This document shows positions 28,598 to 37,937 of a stretch of DNA of 64,000 nucleotides, one piece after another (the first letter of the stretch is position 1; every line of letters begins with the position of its first letter). The position numbers and the translations under genes were made by a program. This DNA comes from Bifidobacterium vansinderenii (GTDB lineage: Bacteria; Actinomycetota; Actinomycetes; Actinomycetales; Bifidobacteriaceae): the NCBI RefSeq assembly GCF_002234915.1, contig NZ_NEWD01000018.1:1-64000 (forward strand). The letters are read 5' to 3'. The notes under the pieces are model-generated. The model saw only the letters and a list, made by a program, of their open reading frames with translations, ran no database searches and was not told the origin of the DNA.

Positions 28598-29335
28598 ATG
28601 AGTGAACAGAATTCCGCGGGATTCCGCAAGACCGGCACGCCCGACGTGCGCGACGACAACAACGGCGCCGCCTCCGCCGCATTCGGACTGGCCGACGACT
28701 TCTTTGACGCCAAGGATCTGCTGCGCCGCATGCTGAAGAAGGAAGTGTCCGACAAGCCGTTCAGCGAGCTGACCTCCGTGGCGCTCGACCATCAGGGCAA
28801 CGGTCTGATCGGCCACACGCTGCTCGACACGATCGAGGAACAGGGCTACGGCCTCGACGACTTCGACGCCGTGGGCGCGCTCACCGCCGCTGCCGTGCCG
28901 CTCGCCTGCGCCATGGTCGCCGCGGCCGCATCCCGCGGACAGGATCTCGACGCGTTCGTGATGGACTTCGTCTACCCGGGTGTCAAGGGGCCGAGCATCA
29001 AGGGTAAGCGCGTGATCCTGCTCGACTCGTGGCTGAGCGAGAAGTCCTACGTGCAGACGTCGTCGCTCGTGACGCTGCGCAACGGCAACGAACTGAGTCT
29101 CGACTTCGGCATCGTCGAACACGAGGGCGCGCAGATCCTCGCCGTCGCGTCGCTGATCGGCGGCGTCGACATGACCGAACCGAAGATCGACGTGATCAAC
29201 CCGGTGATCGGCGAGGAAAGCGAACTGCCGTTCATCGAAGTGTTCAAGGAAAGCGAACTGCGCGACCACGTGCCGGCCGCCCCCGCCGGCGACAATGCCG
29301 ACAGCGCCGACGACGAGGAGAGCCCCGAGGCATGA
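28598..29335 (+). CDS. phosphoribosyltransferase-like protein (orotate PRTase-like), degenerate PRPP loop
   Basis: A 245-residue cytoplasmic protein. The middle resembles a type I phosphoribosyltransferase fold: a central GALTAAAVPLACAMVAAA helix after a strand, then KRVILLDSWLSEKSYVQTSS where a functional enzyme would have the acidic PRPP loop VDDVxxTGGT. The acidic pair and the TGGT are lost, so catalysis is doubtful; a regulatory or structural role is possible. The N-terminus (1-40) and the acidic C-terminus are low-complexity. ATG 28598 follows AAGGTGAAGG. Its stop overlaps the next gene by four bases (ATGA), so the two are translationally coupled. The PRTase assignment is from pattern only. 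Confidence 0.55.
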   Translation: MSEQNSAGFRKTGTPDVRDDNNGAASAAFGLADDFFDAKDLLRRMLKKEVSDKPFSELTSVALDHQGNGLIGHTLLDTIEEQGYGLDDFDAVGALTAAAVPLACAMVAAAASRGQDLDAFVMDFVYPGVKGPSIKGKRVILLDSWLSEKSYVQTSSLVTLRNGNELSLDFGIVEHEGAQILAVASLIGGVDMTEPKIDVINPVIGEESELPFIEVFKESELRDHVPAAPAGDNADSADDEESPEA

Positions 29336-30147
29336 GGGAGCCCAATCCGATCACCAAGGCCGCCATGGAATCCGGGGAGCCCACCTTCCGCGAGGTGGGC
29401 GTGGGACCGTGGGCCGAGACGCATCCCGGCCATCCCCGCCCCGACGATCTCGGCGACCCCGCCAACTACGATCCGCGCTACGACACGGCGCTGCTCGACG
29501 CCGGCGACCGTCGCAACGTGCTCGACAAATACCGCTACTGGAGCGTGCCCGCCATCAAGGCCGACCTCGACGCACAGGGGCGACACACGTTCGAAGTGGC
29601 CATCGAGAACTGGACGCACGACTTCAACATCGGCTCGATGGTCCGCACCGCCAACGCATTCGCCGCGGCCCGCGTGCACATCGTGGGACCACACAAGTGG
29701 AACCGCAAGGGTGCGCTGATGACCGAGCTGTACCAGCACATCCAGCATCATCCCACCATCGCCGATCTGGTCGCCGACTGGCATCGACGTATCGCCGCCG
29801 CGATCGAAGACGCCGAACACAACGCCGTCGAGGCCGCCCGCAGATCCGACTATCAGGGCACCGCATACTGGCAGTCCGAAGTCGACGATCTCAACGCCGC
29901 GCGCGTGATCGCCATGGACATCATCCCCGGCGCGGCGCCAATGGAAACCTACCGGTTCCCCAAGCACTGCCTGCTGCTGTTTGGCGCGGAAGGCCCGGGC
30001 CTGAGCGAAAAGGCGCTCGAATTGGCCGACGACGTCGTATACATCTCGCAGTTCGGATCCGTGCGGTCCATCAACGCGGGCGCGGCGGCCGCCGTCTCCA
30101 TGCACGCGTGGATCGCCCAGCACGCGAAGATCGGCGGACGGGCGTAA
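29332..30147 (+). CDS. SpoU/TrmH-family RNA 2'-O-methyltransferase
   Basis: A SAM-dependent SPOUT-fold methyltransferase acting on rRNA or tRNA ribose, 271 residues. The three SpoU motifs are clear: NIGSMVRTANAF (about residue 100), LLLFGAEGPGLS (about 216) and QFGSVRSINAGAAAAVSMH (about 242). The start at ATG 29332 overlaps the previous stop; upstream in-frame sequence is a shadow of that gene. An insert of about 50 residues (WHRRIAAAIEDAEHNA region) lies between motifs 1 and 2. The target nucleotide cannot be told. Coupled with the PRTase-like gene. Confidence 0.87.
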   Translation: MREPNPITKAAMESGEPTFREVGVGPWAETHPGHPRPDDLGDPANYDPRYDTALLDAGDRRNVLDKYRYWSVPAIKADLDAQGRHTFEVAIENWTHDFNIGSMVRTANAFAAARVHIVGPHKWNRKGALMTELYQHIQHHPTIADLVADWHRRIAAAIEDAEHNAVEAARRSDYQGTAYWQSEVDDLNAARVIAMDIIPGAAPMETYRFPKHCLLLFGAEGPGLSEKALELADDVVYISQFGSVRSINAGAAAAVSMHAWIAQHAKIGGRA

Positions 30148-30211
30148 CCGGCGGCCGGAATCATTCCCGTGGCGGATTGCGGCGAGGGGGGTATACGGGT
30201 AAGTTGGAATC

Positions 30212-31249
30212 ATGTTAGAGATAGAGGAGCTTTCCAAGGCGTTCAGGGGGAAGAAGGCCGTGGACCGGATCTCCTTCACCGCCCGCAACGGCCGGGTCAC
30301 CGGATTCCTCGGACCCAACGGCGCCGGCAAATCCACCACCATGAAGGCCATACTCGGACTCATACGTCCCGACTCTGGCCGCGCGCTCATCGACGGGCGT
30401 CCATACGACAGACTCTCATCGCCCATGCGCGCGGTCGGCGCGGTACTCGACGCCCGATCCGCGCACAAGGGCATGAGCGCCTACGCGCATCTCAGGGCGC
30501 TTGCCCTGACCAACGGCATCCCCAAATCCCGCGTGGACGAAGTGATCGCCATCACCGGCATCGACAGCGTAAAGAAGCGCAACGCCGGCAGCTACTCGCT
30601 CGGCATGAGCCAGCGACTGTCCATCGCCGCCGCACTGCTCGGCGACCCCTACAATCTCATCCTCGACGAACCGATCAACGGACTCGACCCCGAAGGCGTC
30701 AAATGGGTGCGCGAACTCTGCCGCTACTACGCGGCGCAGGGCCGTGCCGTACTGCTCAGCTCCCACCTGATGAGCGAGGTCGCGCTCACCGCCGACGATC
30801 TGGTGATCATCGGCCAGGGGCGCATCCTGCAGCAGGTGAGCGTGGCCGACTTCGTGCGACAGCATTCCGGCAACGGCATCCGCATCGTGTCTCCAGATCC
30901 CGAACGCGTACGCAACGTGCTGCTCGACGCTGTGCCCGGCATGCGCGTGGAGATGACCGAACGCAAGGAAAGCGATCCGCCACGCGGCTATGCGCTGCAC
31001 GTGACCGGCGCGCCGCTCGAAACGGTCGCGCAGACGCTCGCCCACAGCCAGACCGTGGTCTACCAGTTCGTGCAGGAACGCGGATCGCTCGAGGATGCGT
31101 ATATGGAACTCACGCATGCGTCCGCCGAATACCGATCGACACTGCCCGGAACACGGCCGGCGGCGGCACAGTCGCAGACGGCCAAGCAGTCATCCGACGG
31201 CGGGTTCGTCAACGGTCAGTTCGATGAACAGCAGGGGAGGGGACGCTGA
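30212..31249 (+). CDS. ABC transporter ATP-binding protein
   Basis: The ATPase half of an ABC-2 type exporter, 345 residues, cytoplasmic. Walker A is GPNGAGKST (residues 36-44), the signature motif is YSLGMSQRL, and Walker B is LILDEPINGLDPEG. The switch His follows in LLSSHLMSE. The C-terminal 100 residues resemble the accessory region of drug/lantibiotic exporters (CcmA/DrrA-like). The tail is Gln/Ser/Gly-rich. A GGGGGGTATACGG box (about 30185-30198) lies very close upstream, suggesting a short leader. The stop overlaps the permease start by one base. Substrate unknown. Confidence 0.9.
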   Translation: MLEIEELSKAFRGKKAVDRISFTARNGRVTGFLGPNGAGKSTTMKAILGLIRPDSGRALIDGRPYDRLSSPMRAVGAVLDARSAHKGMSAYAHLRALALTNGIPKSRVDEVIAITGIDSVKKRNAGSYSLGMSQRLSIAAALLGDPYNLILDEPINGLDPEGVKWVRELCRYYAAQGRAVLLSSHLMSEVALTADDLVIIGQGRILQQVSVADFVRQHSGNGIRIVSPDPERVRNVLLDAVPGMRVEMTERKESDPPRGYALHVTGAPLETVAQTLAHSQTVVYQFVQERGSLEDAYMELTHASAEYRSTLPGTRPAAAQSQTAKQSSDGGFVNGQFDEQQGRGR

Positions 31250-32439
31250 TGGCAGCACCACGACGAGGACGCCACGCACGGCCGGCCACGGACGCCGCCG
31301 ACGAGTGGCGACCGATGAAGGAAACCCAGGCGCAGGCCGAACAGGAGGAACGGGCGCGGGAGGAACAGGCGCGGCAGTCGTTCCAGCCGCAGTCGTTCCA
31401 GCCGCAGTCGTTCCAGTCCGTAGCGCCGCCGCCCGAACCGCCAAGCCCAGTGCAAAACCCGAGCCCGGCACCGGCGTCGGACACGTCGGCCGCACCAAGA
31501 ACACCGGCTGTGCTGAACACACAAAACACGCGTCCACGCCGTCCGCGCGCCCGTCGTCCCAAACCCAGCAGCGTGCCCAACGGACGCCTGAACCTGTGGG
31601 GCTGCATCCGCAGCGAATTCGTCAAACTGTTCGCGCTCGCCTCCACCTACTGGCTGATGGGCATCACGCTCGTGCTGCTGCCGGCCGGCGCGGCCATGAG
31701 CGCGTGGACCGTCCACTGGACCGCGACCATAGACCCGCAGACCGGCAAGACGCTGAACACGCCCAATCCGGTCGACGTGGCCGACCTGTGGATCTCCGTC
31801 GGCGGATTCGTCTCCACCGTGGCCATCGTGACCGGCATCTTCGGCGTGCTCGCCATCACCGCGGAATACTCGACCAAATCCATCCAAGCCACGCTCACCG
31901 CCAACCCGAAACGCCTGACCATGGTCATGGCCAAGATCATCACCGTGTCGATGATCGTATTCATTGTCTCGTTCGTCGGAATGCTGATCTCGTGGGCGGT
32001 CGTGGCGATCATGTCAAACGACTGGTCCGTCACGCAGCTGTCCGGCCGCGAATGGCGACTGCCATGGGTCACGCTGTTCGGCGGCGCGGCATCGCTCACG
32101 CTGATGGCGCTACTGGCGTTCGGCGTCGGCGCGATCTGCCGCAGCACGCCCGGCGCGGTGTTCGCGTACATCGCCATCCTGACGATCCTGCCGAACATCC
32201 TGTCGATCGTGTCGATCGTGGCCAAGGAATTCGGTTGGGTGGGCACCATCGCCTCGGTCATGCCCGGCGGCAGCATCGACCGGTTCCTGCAGATGAATGT
32301 GTCGTCCGCGCTCACCAGTTCGGTCAGCTACGACTACTTCGTGCCCAACTGGTGGCAGAGCCTCCTCGTGCTCGTGGGGTGGACCGCGCTTTCCGTGGTT
32401 CTCGGCTCTCTTGTCGTCGAGCGTGTTGATGTGAAATAG
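31249..32439 (+). CDS. ABC-2 type transporter permease
   Basis: The membrane partner of the preceding ATPase, 396 residues, coupled by a TGATG-type overlap. The first 110 residues are cytoplasmic and disordered-looking, rich in Gln, Pro, Ala and Arg, with a short direct repeat (SFQPQSFQPQSFQ). About six hydrophobic helices follow from residue 125 to the end, as in ABC-2 permeases. No substrate is suggested by neighbours. Confidence 0.85.
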   Translation: MAAPRRGRHARPATDAADEWRPMKETQAQAEQEERAREEQARQSFQPQSFQPQSFQSVAPPPEPPSPVQNPSPAPASDTSAAPRTPAVLNTQNTRPRRPRARRPKPSSVPNGRLNLWGCIRSEFVKLFALASTYWLMGITLVLLPAGAAMSAWTVHWTATIDPQTGKTLNTPNPVDVADLWISVGGFVSTVAIVTGIFGVLAITAEYSTKSIQATLTANPKRLTMVMAKIITVSMIVFIVSFVGMLISWAVVAIMSNDWSVTQLSGREWRLPWVTLFGGAASLTLMALLAFGVGAICRSTPGAVFAYIAILTILPNILSIVSIVAKEFGWVGTIASVMPGGSIDRFLQMNVSSALTSSVSYDYFVPNWWQSLLVLVGWTALSVVLGSLVVERVDVK

Positions 32440-32459
32440 TTCGTTATTTAGGTGGCGTT

Positions 32460-32510
32460 CCCTCCCTCAGTCCGACTTTGTCGGACAGCTCCCTCCCATG
32501 GAGGGAGCAC
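32460..32510 (+). repeat. CTCCCTC two-hairpin element, copy 6
   Basis: Starts about 20 bases after the permease stop. Inner hairpin GTCCGAC-TTT-GTCGGAC, unlike other copies but fully paired. Confidence 0.8.
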
Positions 32511-32655
32511 GATGGCCTGGGTGTTCTCCCCGCGAGGGGAGCACGCCCTTGTCTTTCCCGCCCTCCGTCCGCTTCTTCGACTCGCCGACGACCGTCCGAA
32601 CGACCGTGTGGAACATGACCAATCTGTGTCACATACGGCACTTATAGTGAAGGGC

Positions 32656-32946
32656 ATGCCTACTTTTTCACGTGAAGAAATCGTGCATTTGGGTGATCTT
32701 GCCCGAATTGCGCTCACTGACGAGGAAATCACCCGACTCCAGGGCGAACTGAACGTCATCGCCGACTCCATCAACGAAGTGCAGAAGGTGGCCGGCCCCG
32801 ACGTGCAGCCCACCGCAAACCCGGTTCCGCTCGAGGCCTACCTGCGTCCCGACGTGGCCGAAACCCCGCTGACCCAGGCCGAAGCCCTTGCCGGCGGTCC
32901 CAAGACCGAGGCCGGCATGTTCGTGGCCCCGCGCATCCAGGAATAA
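32656..32946 (+). CDS. gatC: Asp-tRNA(Asn)/Glu-tRNA(Gln) amidotransferase subunit C
   Basis: The small subunit of the GatCAB complex, which converts Glu-tRNA(Gln) and Asp-tRNA(Asn) to the amidated forms and stabilises GatA-GatB. 96 residues with the conserved N-terminus [18 protein letters not shown] and the C-terminal ...ETEAG-like [12 protein letters not shown] 32656 was chosen, with GAAGGGC just upstream; the longer open frame reads through a repeat element. It opens the gatC-gatA-gatB operon, 21 bp before gatA. Confidence 0.93.
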   Translation: MPTFSREEIVHLGDLARIALTDEEITRLQGELNVIADSINEVQKVAGPDVQPTANPVPLEAYLRPDVAETPLTQAEALAGGPKTEAGMFVAPRIQE

Positions 32947-32967
32947 CAAGGGGAGAAACGAAACCTC

Positions 32968-34500
32968 ATGACTAACGCAACTGAACTGGTGAAGCTTTCC
33001 GCCGCCGAGATGGCGGCCAAGCTCAAGGCCAAGGAAGTCTCCAGCCGCGAGCTGACCGAAGCCCATCTGGCCGTGATCGACAAGGCCGAGCCCACCGTGG
33101 ACGCCTTCCTCAAGGTGGCTGCCGAATCCGCGCTCGCCGAGGCCGACGCCTTCGACGCCAAGAACGCCAAGGGCGAGACCGAGGGCCTGCCCGAGCTGGC
33201 CGGCGTGCCGATCGCGATCAAGGACATGATCGTGACCAAGGGCATCGAGACCACCGCCGCCTCCAAGATCCTCGAAGGCTGGGTCCCGCCGTACGACGCC
33301 ACCGTGATCTCCAAGATCAAGGCTGCCGGCATGCCGATCCTCGGCAAGACCAACCTCGACGAGTTCGCCCAGGGCTCCTCCACCGAGCACTCCGCCTACA
33401 AGACCACCAAGAACCCGTGGGATGCCGAGCGCGTGCCCGGCGGCTCTGGCGGCGGCTCCGCCTCCGCGGTCGGCGCGTTCGAGGCCCCGATCGCCCTCGG
33501 CACCGACACCGGCGGCTCCATCCGTCAGCCCGGCGCCTTCACCGGCACCGTCGGCGTGAAGCCCACCTACGGCGGCGTGAGCCGTTTCGGCGCCATCGCC
33601 ATGGCCTCCTCGCTCGACCAGATCGGCCCGGTCTCCCGCACCGTGCTCGACTCCGCCCTGCTGCACGAGGTGATCGGCGGTCACGACAAGCGTGACTCCA
33701 CCTCCATCCCGCGCGAGGTCCCGCCGGTGGTCGCCGCCGCCCGCGAAGGCCTGAAGATGGACCTGACCGGCCTGAAGGTCGGCCTCGTCAAGGAGCTGTC
33801 CGGCGACGGCTTCCAGGCCGACGTCGAAGCCCGCTTCAACGAGTCCGTCAAGCTGCTCGAAGGCATGGGCGCCGAGGTCGTCGAGGTCTCCTGCCCGCAC
33901 TTCCCGGCCGCACTGGGCGCCTACTACATCATCATGCCGTCCGAGGTGAGCTCCAACCTGGCCCGCTACGACGGCATGCGCTACGGCCTGCGCGTCATGC
34001 CGCCGGCCGACGTGCCCCAGACCGCCGCCAACATGATGGCCTACACGCGTGAGGCCGGCTTCGGCGACGAGGTCAAGCGCCGCATCATCCTCGGCACCTA
34101 CGCCCTGTCCGCCGGCTACTACGACGCCTGGTACGGCAGCGCCCAGAAGGTGCGCACCCTCGTGATCGAGGACTTCAAGAACGCGTTCGAGAAGGTCGAC
34201 GTGCTCGTGTCCCCGACCGCCCCGACCACCGCCTTCAAGTTCGGCGAGAAGACCGCCGACCCGATCACCATGTACCTCGGCGACGTGACCACCATCCCCG
34301 CCAACATGGGCGGCGTCCCGGCCATGAGCATCCCCGCCGGCCTCGGCGACGACGGCATGCCCGTCGGCTTCCAGTTCTTCGCCCCGCAGATGCAGGACGA
34401 GAAGATGTACAAGCCGGCCGCAGCCCTCGAAGCCGCGCTGGAGAACCAGTGGGGCGGCCCGATCTGGAACAAGCTCAACACCCCCTGGCTGGCCGACTGA
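32968..34500 (+). CDS. gatA: Asp-tRNA(Asn)/Glu-tRNA(Gln) amidotransferase subunit A
   Basis: The amidase subunit that releases ammonia from glutamine. It has the amidase-signature fold with the Ser-cisSer-Lys triad: Lys in PIAIKDM (about residue 84), the Ser in the [11 protein letters not shown] loop, and the nucleophile Ser in [10 protein letters not shown] (about residue 183). 510 residues, slightly longer than average. Second gene of the gatCAB operon, with an AAGGGGAG ribosome site. Strongly biased codon use (mostly C/G-ending) suggests high expression. Confidence 0.96.
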   Translation: MTNATELVKLSAAEMAAKLKAKEVSSRELTEAHLAVIDKAEPTVDAFLKVAAESALAEADAFDAKNAKGETEGLPELAGVPIAIKDMIVTKGIETTAASKILEGWVPPYDATVISKIKAAGMPILGKTNLDEFAQGSSTEHSAYKTTKNPWDAERVPGGSGGGSASAVGAFEAPIALGTDTGGSIRQPGAFTGTVGVKPTYGGVSRFGAIAMASSLDQIGPVSRTVLDSALLHEVIGGHDKRDSTSIPREVPPVVAAAREGLKMDLTGLKVGLVKELSGDGFQADVEARFNESVKLLEGMGAEVVEVSCPHFPAALGAYYIIMPSEVSSNLARYDGMRYGLRVMPPADVPQTAANMMAYTREAGFGDEVKRRIILGTYALSAGYYDAWYGSAQKVRTLVIEDFKNAFEKVDVLVSPTAPTTAFKFGEKTADPITMYLGDVTTIPANMGGVPAMSIPAGLGDDGMPVGFQFFAPQMQDEKMYKPAAALEAALENQWGGPIWNKLNTPWLAD

Positions 34501-34522
34501 AAGCGCGCATTAGGAGCAGATA

Positions 34523-36022
34523 ATGGCAGAAAAACTCATGAAATTCTCCGAGGCCGTCAAGAAGTACGATCCGGTCATCGGTCTGGAAACCCACGTTGAG
34601 CTGAGCACGAACACCAAGCTGTTCTGCCCCGCCCACATCGAATTCGGCGGCGAGCCCAACACCCAGCTGACCCCGGTCTCCCTGGGCCTGCCCGGCAGCC
34701 TCCCGGTGATCAACAAGACCGCCGTGGACTACGCCATCAAGCTGGGCCTCGCCCTGCACTGCGAGATCGCCGAGTGGAGCCAGTTCGCCCGCAAGAACTA
34801 CTTCTACCCGGACATGCCGCGCGACTACCAGATCTCCCAGTACGACAAGCCGACCAACGGCAACGGCTACCTCGACGTCGAGCTCGACGACGGCAGCATC
34901 TTCCGCGTGCCGATCGAGCGCGCGCACATCGAGGACGACGCCGGCAAGAACACCCACATCGGTGGCGCCGACGGCCGTATCGAAGGCGCCGACCACTCGC
35001 TGGTCGACTACAACCGCGCCGGCGTGCCGCTGATCGAGATCGTCACCAAGCCGATCGAAGGCGTGGGCGACCGCGCCGCCGAGATCGCCGGCGCCTACAT
35101 GCGCACGCTGCGCGACATCGTGCGCGCCCTCAACATCAGCCACGCCCGCATGGAGCAGGGCAACATGCGCGCCGACGTGAACGTGTCGCTGCGCCCGAGC
35201 CCGTCCGACCCGTACGGCACCCGTTCCGAGACCAAGAACGTCAACTCGTTCCGCGGCATCGAAAAGACCATCACGTACGAGATCCGCCGTCAGGCCGCCC
35301 GCCTCGACGAAGGCAAGGAGATCCTGCAGGAGACCCGCCACTGGGACGAGTCCACGCAGACCACCGCCGGCGGCCGTCTGAAGACCGACGCCGACGACTA
35401 CCGCTACTTCCCGGACCCCGACCTCGTGATGCTGCACATCACCAAGGAGCACATCGCCGAGATCGCCGCCGAAATGCCGGAGATGCCGCGCGAGCGCCGC
35501 AACCGCCTGCAGAAGGAATGGGGACTCTCCGACCTGCAGATGCGCGACATCATCAACGCCGACGCCCTCGACCTGATCGAAGAGACCGTGAAGGCCGGAG
35601 CCAAGGCCGCCGGCGCCCGCAAGTGGTGGCTGGGCGAGCTGAGCCGCGAAGCCAACAAGAAGGAAGTCAGCCTCGAGGAGCTGCCGATCACCCCGGCCGA
35701 CGTGGCCGAAGTGGAGAAGCTCATCGCCTCCGGCAAGCTCAACGACAAGCTCGCCAAGCAGACCGTCGCCGGCGTGCTCGCCGGTGAAGGCACGCCCGAC
35801 GAGGTCGTCAAGAAGCACGGCTACAAGATCGTCGAGGACACGGGAGCCATCGAGGCCGCCGTGGACGAGGCGCTCGCCGCCAACCCGGACGTGGCCGAAA
35901 AGCTCAAGAGCGGCAACATGAAGCCGATGGGCGTGATCATCGGCGCCGTGATGAAGGCGACCCGTGGCCAGGCCGACGCCAAGGCCGTGACCAAGATCGT
36001 CATGAGCAAGGTCAAGGGCTGA
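34523..36022 (+). CDS. gatB: Asp-tRNA(Asn)/Glu-tRNA(Gln) amidotransferase subunit B
   Basis: The tRNA-binding kinase-like subunit of GatCAB. It phosphorylates the mischarged aminoacyl group and receives ammonia from GatA. 499 residues. Conserved blocks are [10 protein letters not shown] near the start, [10 protein letters not shown]-like [18 protein letters not shown] and RTEVKN-like [10 protein letters not shown]. The C-terminal YqeY-like tail domain runs from about residue 400. It starts 22 bp after gatA with TAGGAG. Last gene of the operon. Confidence 0.96.
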   Translation: MAEKLMKFSEAVKKYDPVIGLETHVELSTNTKLFCPAHIEFGGEPNTQLTPVSLGLPGSLPVINKTAVDYAIKLGLALHCEIAEWSQFARKNYFYPDMPRDYQISQYDKPTNGNGYLDVELDDGSIFRVPIERAHIEDDAGKNTHIGGADGRIEGADHSLVDYNRAGVPLIEIVTKPIEGVGDRAAEIAGAYMRTLRDIVRALNISHARMEQGNMRADVNVSLRPSPSDPYGTRSETKNVNSFRGIEKTITYEIRRQAARLDEGKEILQETRHWDESTQTTAGGRLKTDADDYRYFPDPDLVMLHITKEHIAEIAAEMPEMPRERRNRLQKEWGLSDLQMRDIINADALDLIEETVKAGAKAAGARKWWLGELSREANKKEVSLEELPITPADVAEVEKLIASGKLNDKLAKQTVAGVLAGEGTPDEVVKKHGYKIVEDTGAIEAAVDEALAANPDVAEKLKSGNMKPMGVIIGAVMKATRGQADAKAVTKIVMSKVKG

Positions 36023-36025
36023 ACC

Positions 36026-36085
36026 CGCTAAGAAAACGCCAGAGGCGTCTTCAGAGTTCAGACGAGCCGACAGGCGAGCGCGGCC
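36026..36085 (+). repeat. GCC-AGAG-GGCGTT dispersed repeat
   Basis: Directly after gatB. AACGCCAGAGGCGTCTT is a small hairpin, then TCAGACGAGCCGACAGGCG and GAGCGCGG. Related copies at 47341 and, inverted, at 60437. Confidence 0.65.
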
Positions 36086-36178
36086 CACAGTCACAACCTG
36101 AAAAGTGACTGTGAAAACCATGCGACTCGCTACCACAGAGCAGATTCCCCGTGTATCCTATACGCGGGGAATCTGTCA
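36086..36178 (+). terminator. two hairpins after gatB
   Basis: CACAGTCAC (36086-36094) pairs with GTGACTGTG (36105-36113). Further on, AGATTCCCCGYGTA-type arms (about 36140-36175) form a second hairpin. Either could end the gat operon or lead the next gene. Confidence 0.5.
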
Positions 36179-36259
36179 TTGTGGACGGAACAGCAACCTG
36201 AACGAGGCAGACAACTGAACGAGGTCGGACGAGACCGACAACCGATGAGAAAGCGACCA

Positions 36260-37333
36260 ATGTCATCAGATACAGTGAACACCGCTGAGCAGTACGCCGC
36301 CGCCGAAGCCAACGCCGAGGCGAAGGTCGGACGCACCCTTCCGAGCCGTCTCGACATCCCGGAGATCAAGGGCGAGATGGTGCAGCTGCGTCCCGCTACC
36401 ATCGAGGACCTGACCCAGATGGACGAACTGCAGGCGTTCTACAACGCATCCGGCATCACCGGCAAGGACGAGCAGGCGGAACGCGCACTGGTCCACACGT
36501 GGGTCGGTCGCTCCGTGGCATGGGGCAAGGGACAGTCACCCGCCGAATCCGGCGTGGGAGACCCCGAATCCCGCCGCACCATCGCATGGTCCGTACTCGC
36601 CGACTCCAACCCCGACGACGACAATCCCGACGACCGCAGCAAGGTCATCGGCATGATCTTCCTGATCGACATCGACAGCTGGGCCAAGTCCGCCCGCATC
36701 CAGGTGATGCTCGGCAAGGACTACCGCGGCCGCGGCTACTCGCGCGACGCCATGCCCCGCGTCATGACCTACGGATTCGCCCCCGAACCCGCCGGACTCG
36801 GCCTGCACCGCATCTGGGTGGCCGTGCCCGAGAAGAACACGCGCTCGCTGAGCGTCTACCAGTCCCTCGGCTTCATGCTCGAAGGCACGTCCCGCCACGC
36901 ACTGTGGGACGACGCCAACCAGCGCTACCAGGACCAGATCGTCCTCGGCACGCTCGTCGACGAATACGATCCGATCCGTTCGCTCGACGCGTTCGGCATG
37001 CACCTGATCGAGGACAACCCCGGCGTGCGCGAGGCGCTCGCCGCCCGCGAACACTCGCTCGCCATCGAGGTCAATCAGGGCGGCGCCGGTGAGACCGACA
37101 GCGAACGTCGTGAAGAAGACGGTATGATGAGCGGGCTCGCCAACCTGATTCTGGGTGACGACGACGAAGACAAGACGACGCGCGGCAAGGGCGGCACCGG
37201 CAAGGCGGGCAAGACCGCAAGCGACGAGCAGACCGTGTGGCCGTATTCCAACCGTGACGAAGAAGGAGCCGAACGGTCGAAGCGCGCCTGGTGGCGCAAC
37301 CTGGGCAACCGTTCGCGAGGGAGTGATAAATGA
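36260..37333 (+). CDS. GNAT-family N-acetyltransferase
   Basis: A cytoplasmic acetyltransferase-fold protein of about 357 residues. The GNAT core (RimJ/RimL-type) covers about residues 30-240: VQLRPATIEDLTQM strand-helix, and the acetyl-CoA loop appears as LGKDYRGRGYSRDAM. YQSLGFMLEGTSRHALWDD is typical of the family's C-terminal core. A low-complexity, Lys/Thr/Gly-rich linker follows, then a short basic tail. Start ATG 36260 is a choice among several in-frame codons (36245, 36179). Its stop overlaps the DUF2469 gene (ATGA). Substrate unknown. Confidence 0.75.
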   Translation: MSSDTVNTAEQYAAAEANAEAKVGRTLPSRLDIPEIKGEMVQLRPATIEDLTQMDELQAFYNASGITGKDEQAERALVHTWVGRSVAWGKGQSPAESGVGDPESRRTIAWSVLADSNPDDDNPDDRSKVIGMIFLIDIDSWAKSARIQVMLGKDYRGRGYSRDAMPRVMTYGFAPEPAGLGLHRIWVAVPEKNTRSLSVYQSLGFMLEGTSRHALWDDANQRYQDQIVLGTLVDEYDPIRSLDAFGMHLIEDNPGVREALAAREHSLAIEVNQGGAGETDSERREEDGMMSGLANLILGDDDEDKTTRGKGGTGKAGKTASDEQTVWPYSNRDEEGAERSKRAWWRNLGNRSRGSDK

Positions 37334-37644
37334 GCGCTGAAGATCTCGACAACTACGAGACCGATGCGGAACTGGCGTTGTATCGCGAATACCGCGATGT
37401 GATCAAGCTGTTCACCTACGTGGTGGAGACCGAACGACGTTTCTACCTGGCCAACAAGGTGGACTTCAATGTGCGCTCGGCCGGGCAGGACGTGTACTTC
37501 GACGTGCAGCTCACCGACGCGTGGGTGTGGGACGTGTACCGTCCCAGCCGATTCGTGACCAACGTACGCATCGTCACGTTCAAGGACGTGAACGTCGAGG
37601 AGGTCCAGAAGACCGACATCGACATCCCCGACGACATCGGCTGA
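37330..37644 (+). CDS. DUF2469 domain protein
   Basis: A small conserved actinobacterial protein of 104 residues. The family signature MSAEDLDNYETDAELALYRE, then VVETERRFYLANK and DAWVWDVYRP and VTFKDVN, is complete. Homologues such as Mycobacterium tuberculosis Rv2901c sit near rnhB and lepB in other actinobacteria; here those genes lie 3 kb further on, so the neighbourhood has been opened up by a GNAT gene and a FAD oxidoreductase. Function unknown. Confidence 0.9.
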   Translation: MSAEDLDNYETDAELALYREYRDVIKLFTYVVETERRFYLANKVDFNVRSAGQDVYFDVQLTDAWVWDVYRPSRFVTNVRIVTFKDVNVEEVQKTDIDIPDDIG

Positions 37645-37695
37645 CGCGCACATCGAATGATGTGCACCGATCTGATCGTCGGCATATGAACGATT

Positions 37696-37728
37696 CGCGC
37701 CGGAGCCCCATTCGGGTTCCGGCGCGTG
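37696..37728 (+). terminator. terminator after DUF2469 gene
   Basis: CGCGCCGGAGCCC (37696-37708) pairs over 13 bp with 37714-37726 (one wobble), followed by TGCTTGTT. Confidence 0.7.
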
Positions 37729-37937
37729 CTTGTTCCCGGCTCTTTTCCGTTCCTGCCCCGTTCCCGTCCCGCAAAGAATGTGTGTGCACATTCGCGATGT
37801 GCGGTTCGTCTCCCGGGATTGCAGTAGAGTGGTGCCGCTTTGAGTTTATGCGCATGCACAGGCGTGCATGGATACGCATGACATGCATGATCTGCACGAG
37901 CAGACACCACGAAAACGCATCTGTAAGGGAGTATGAC

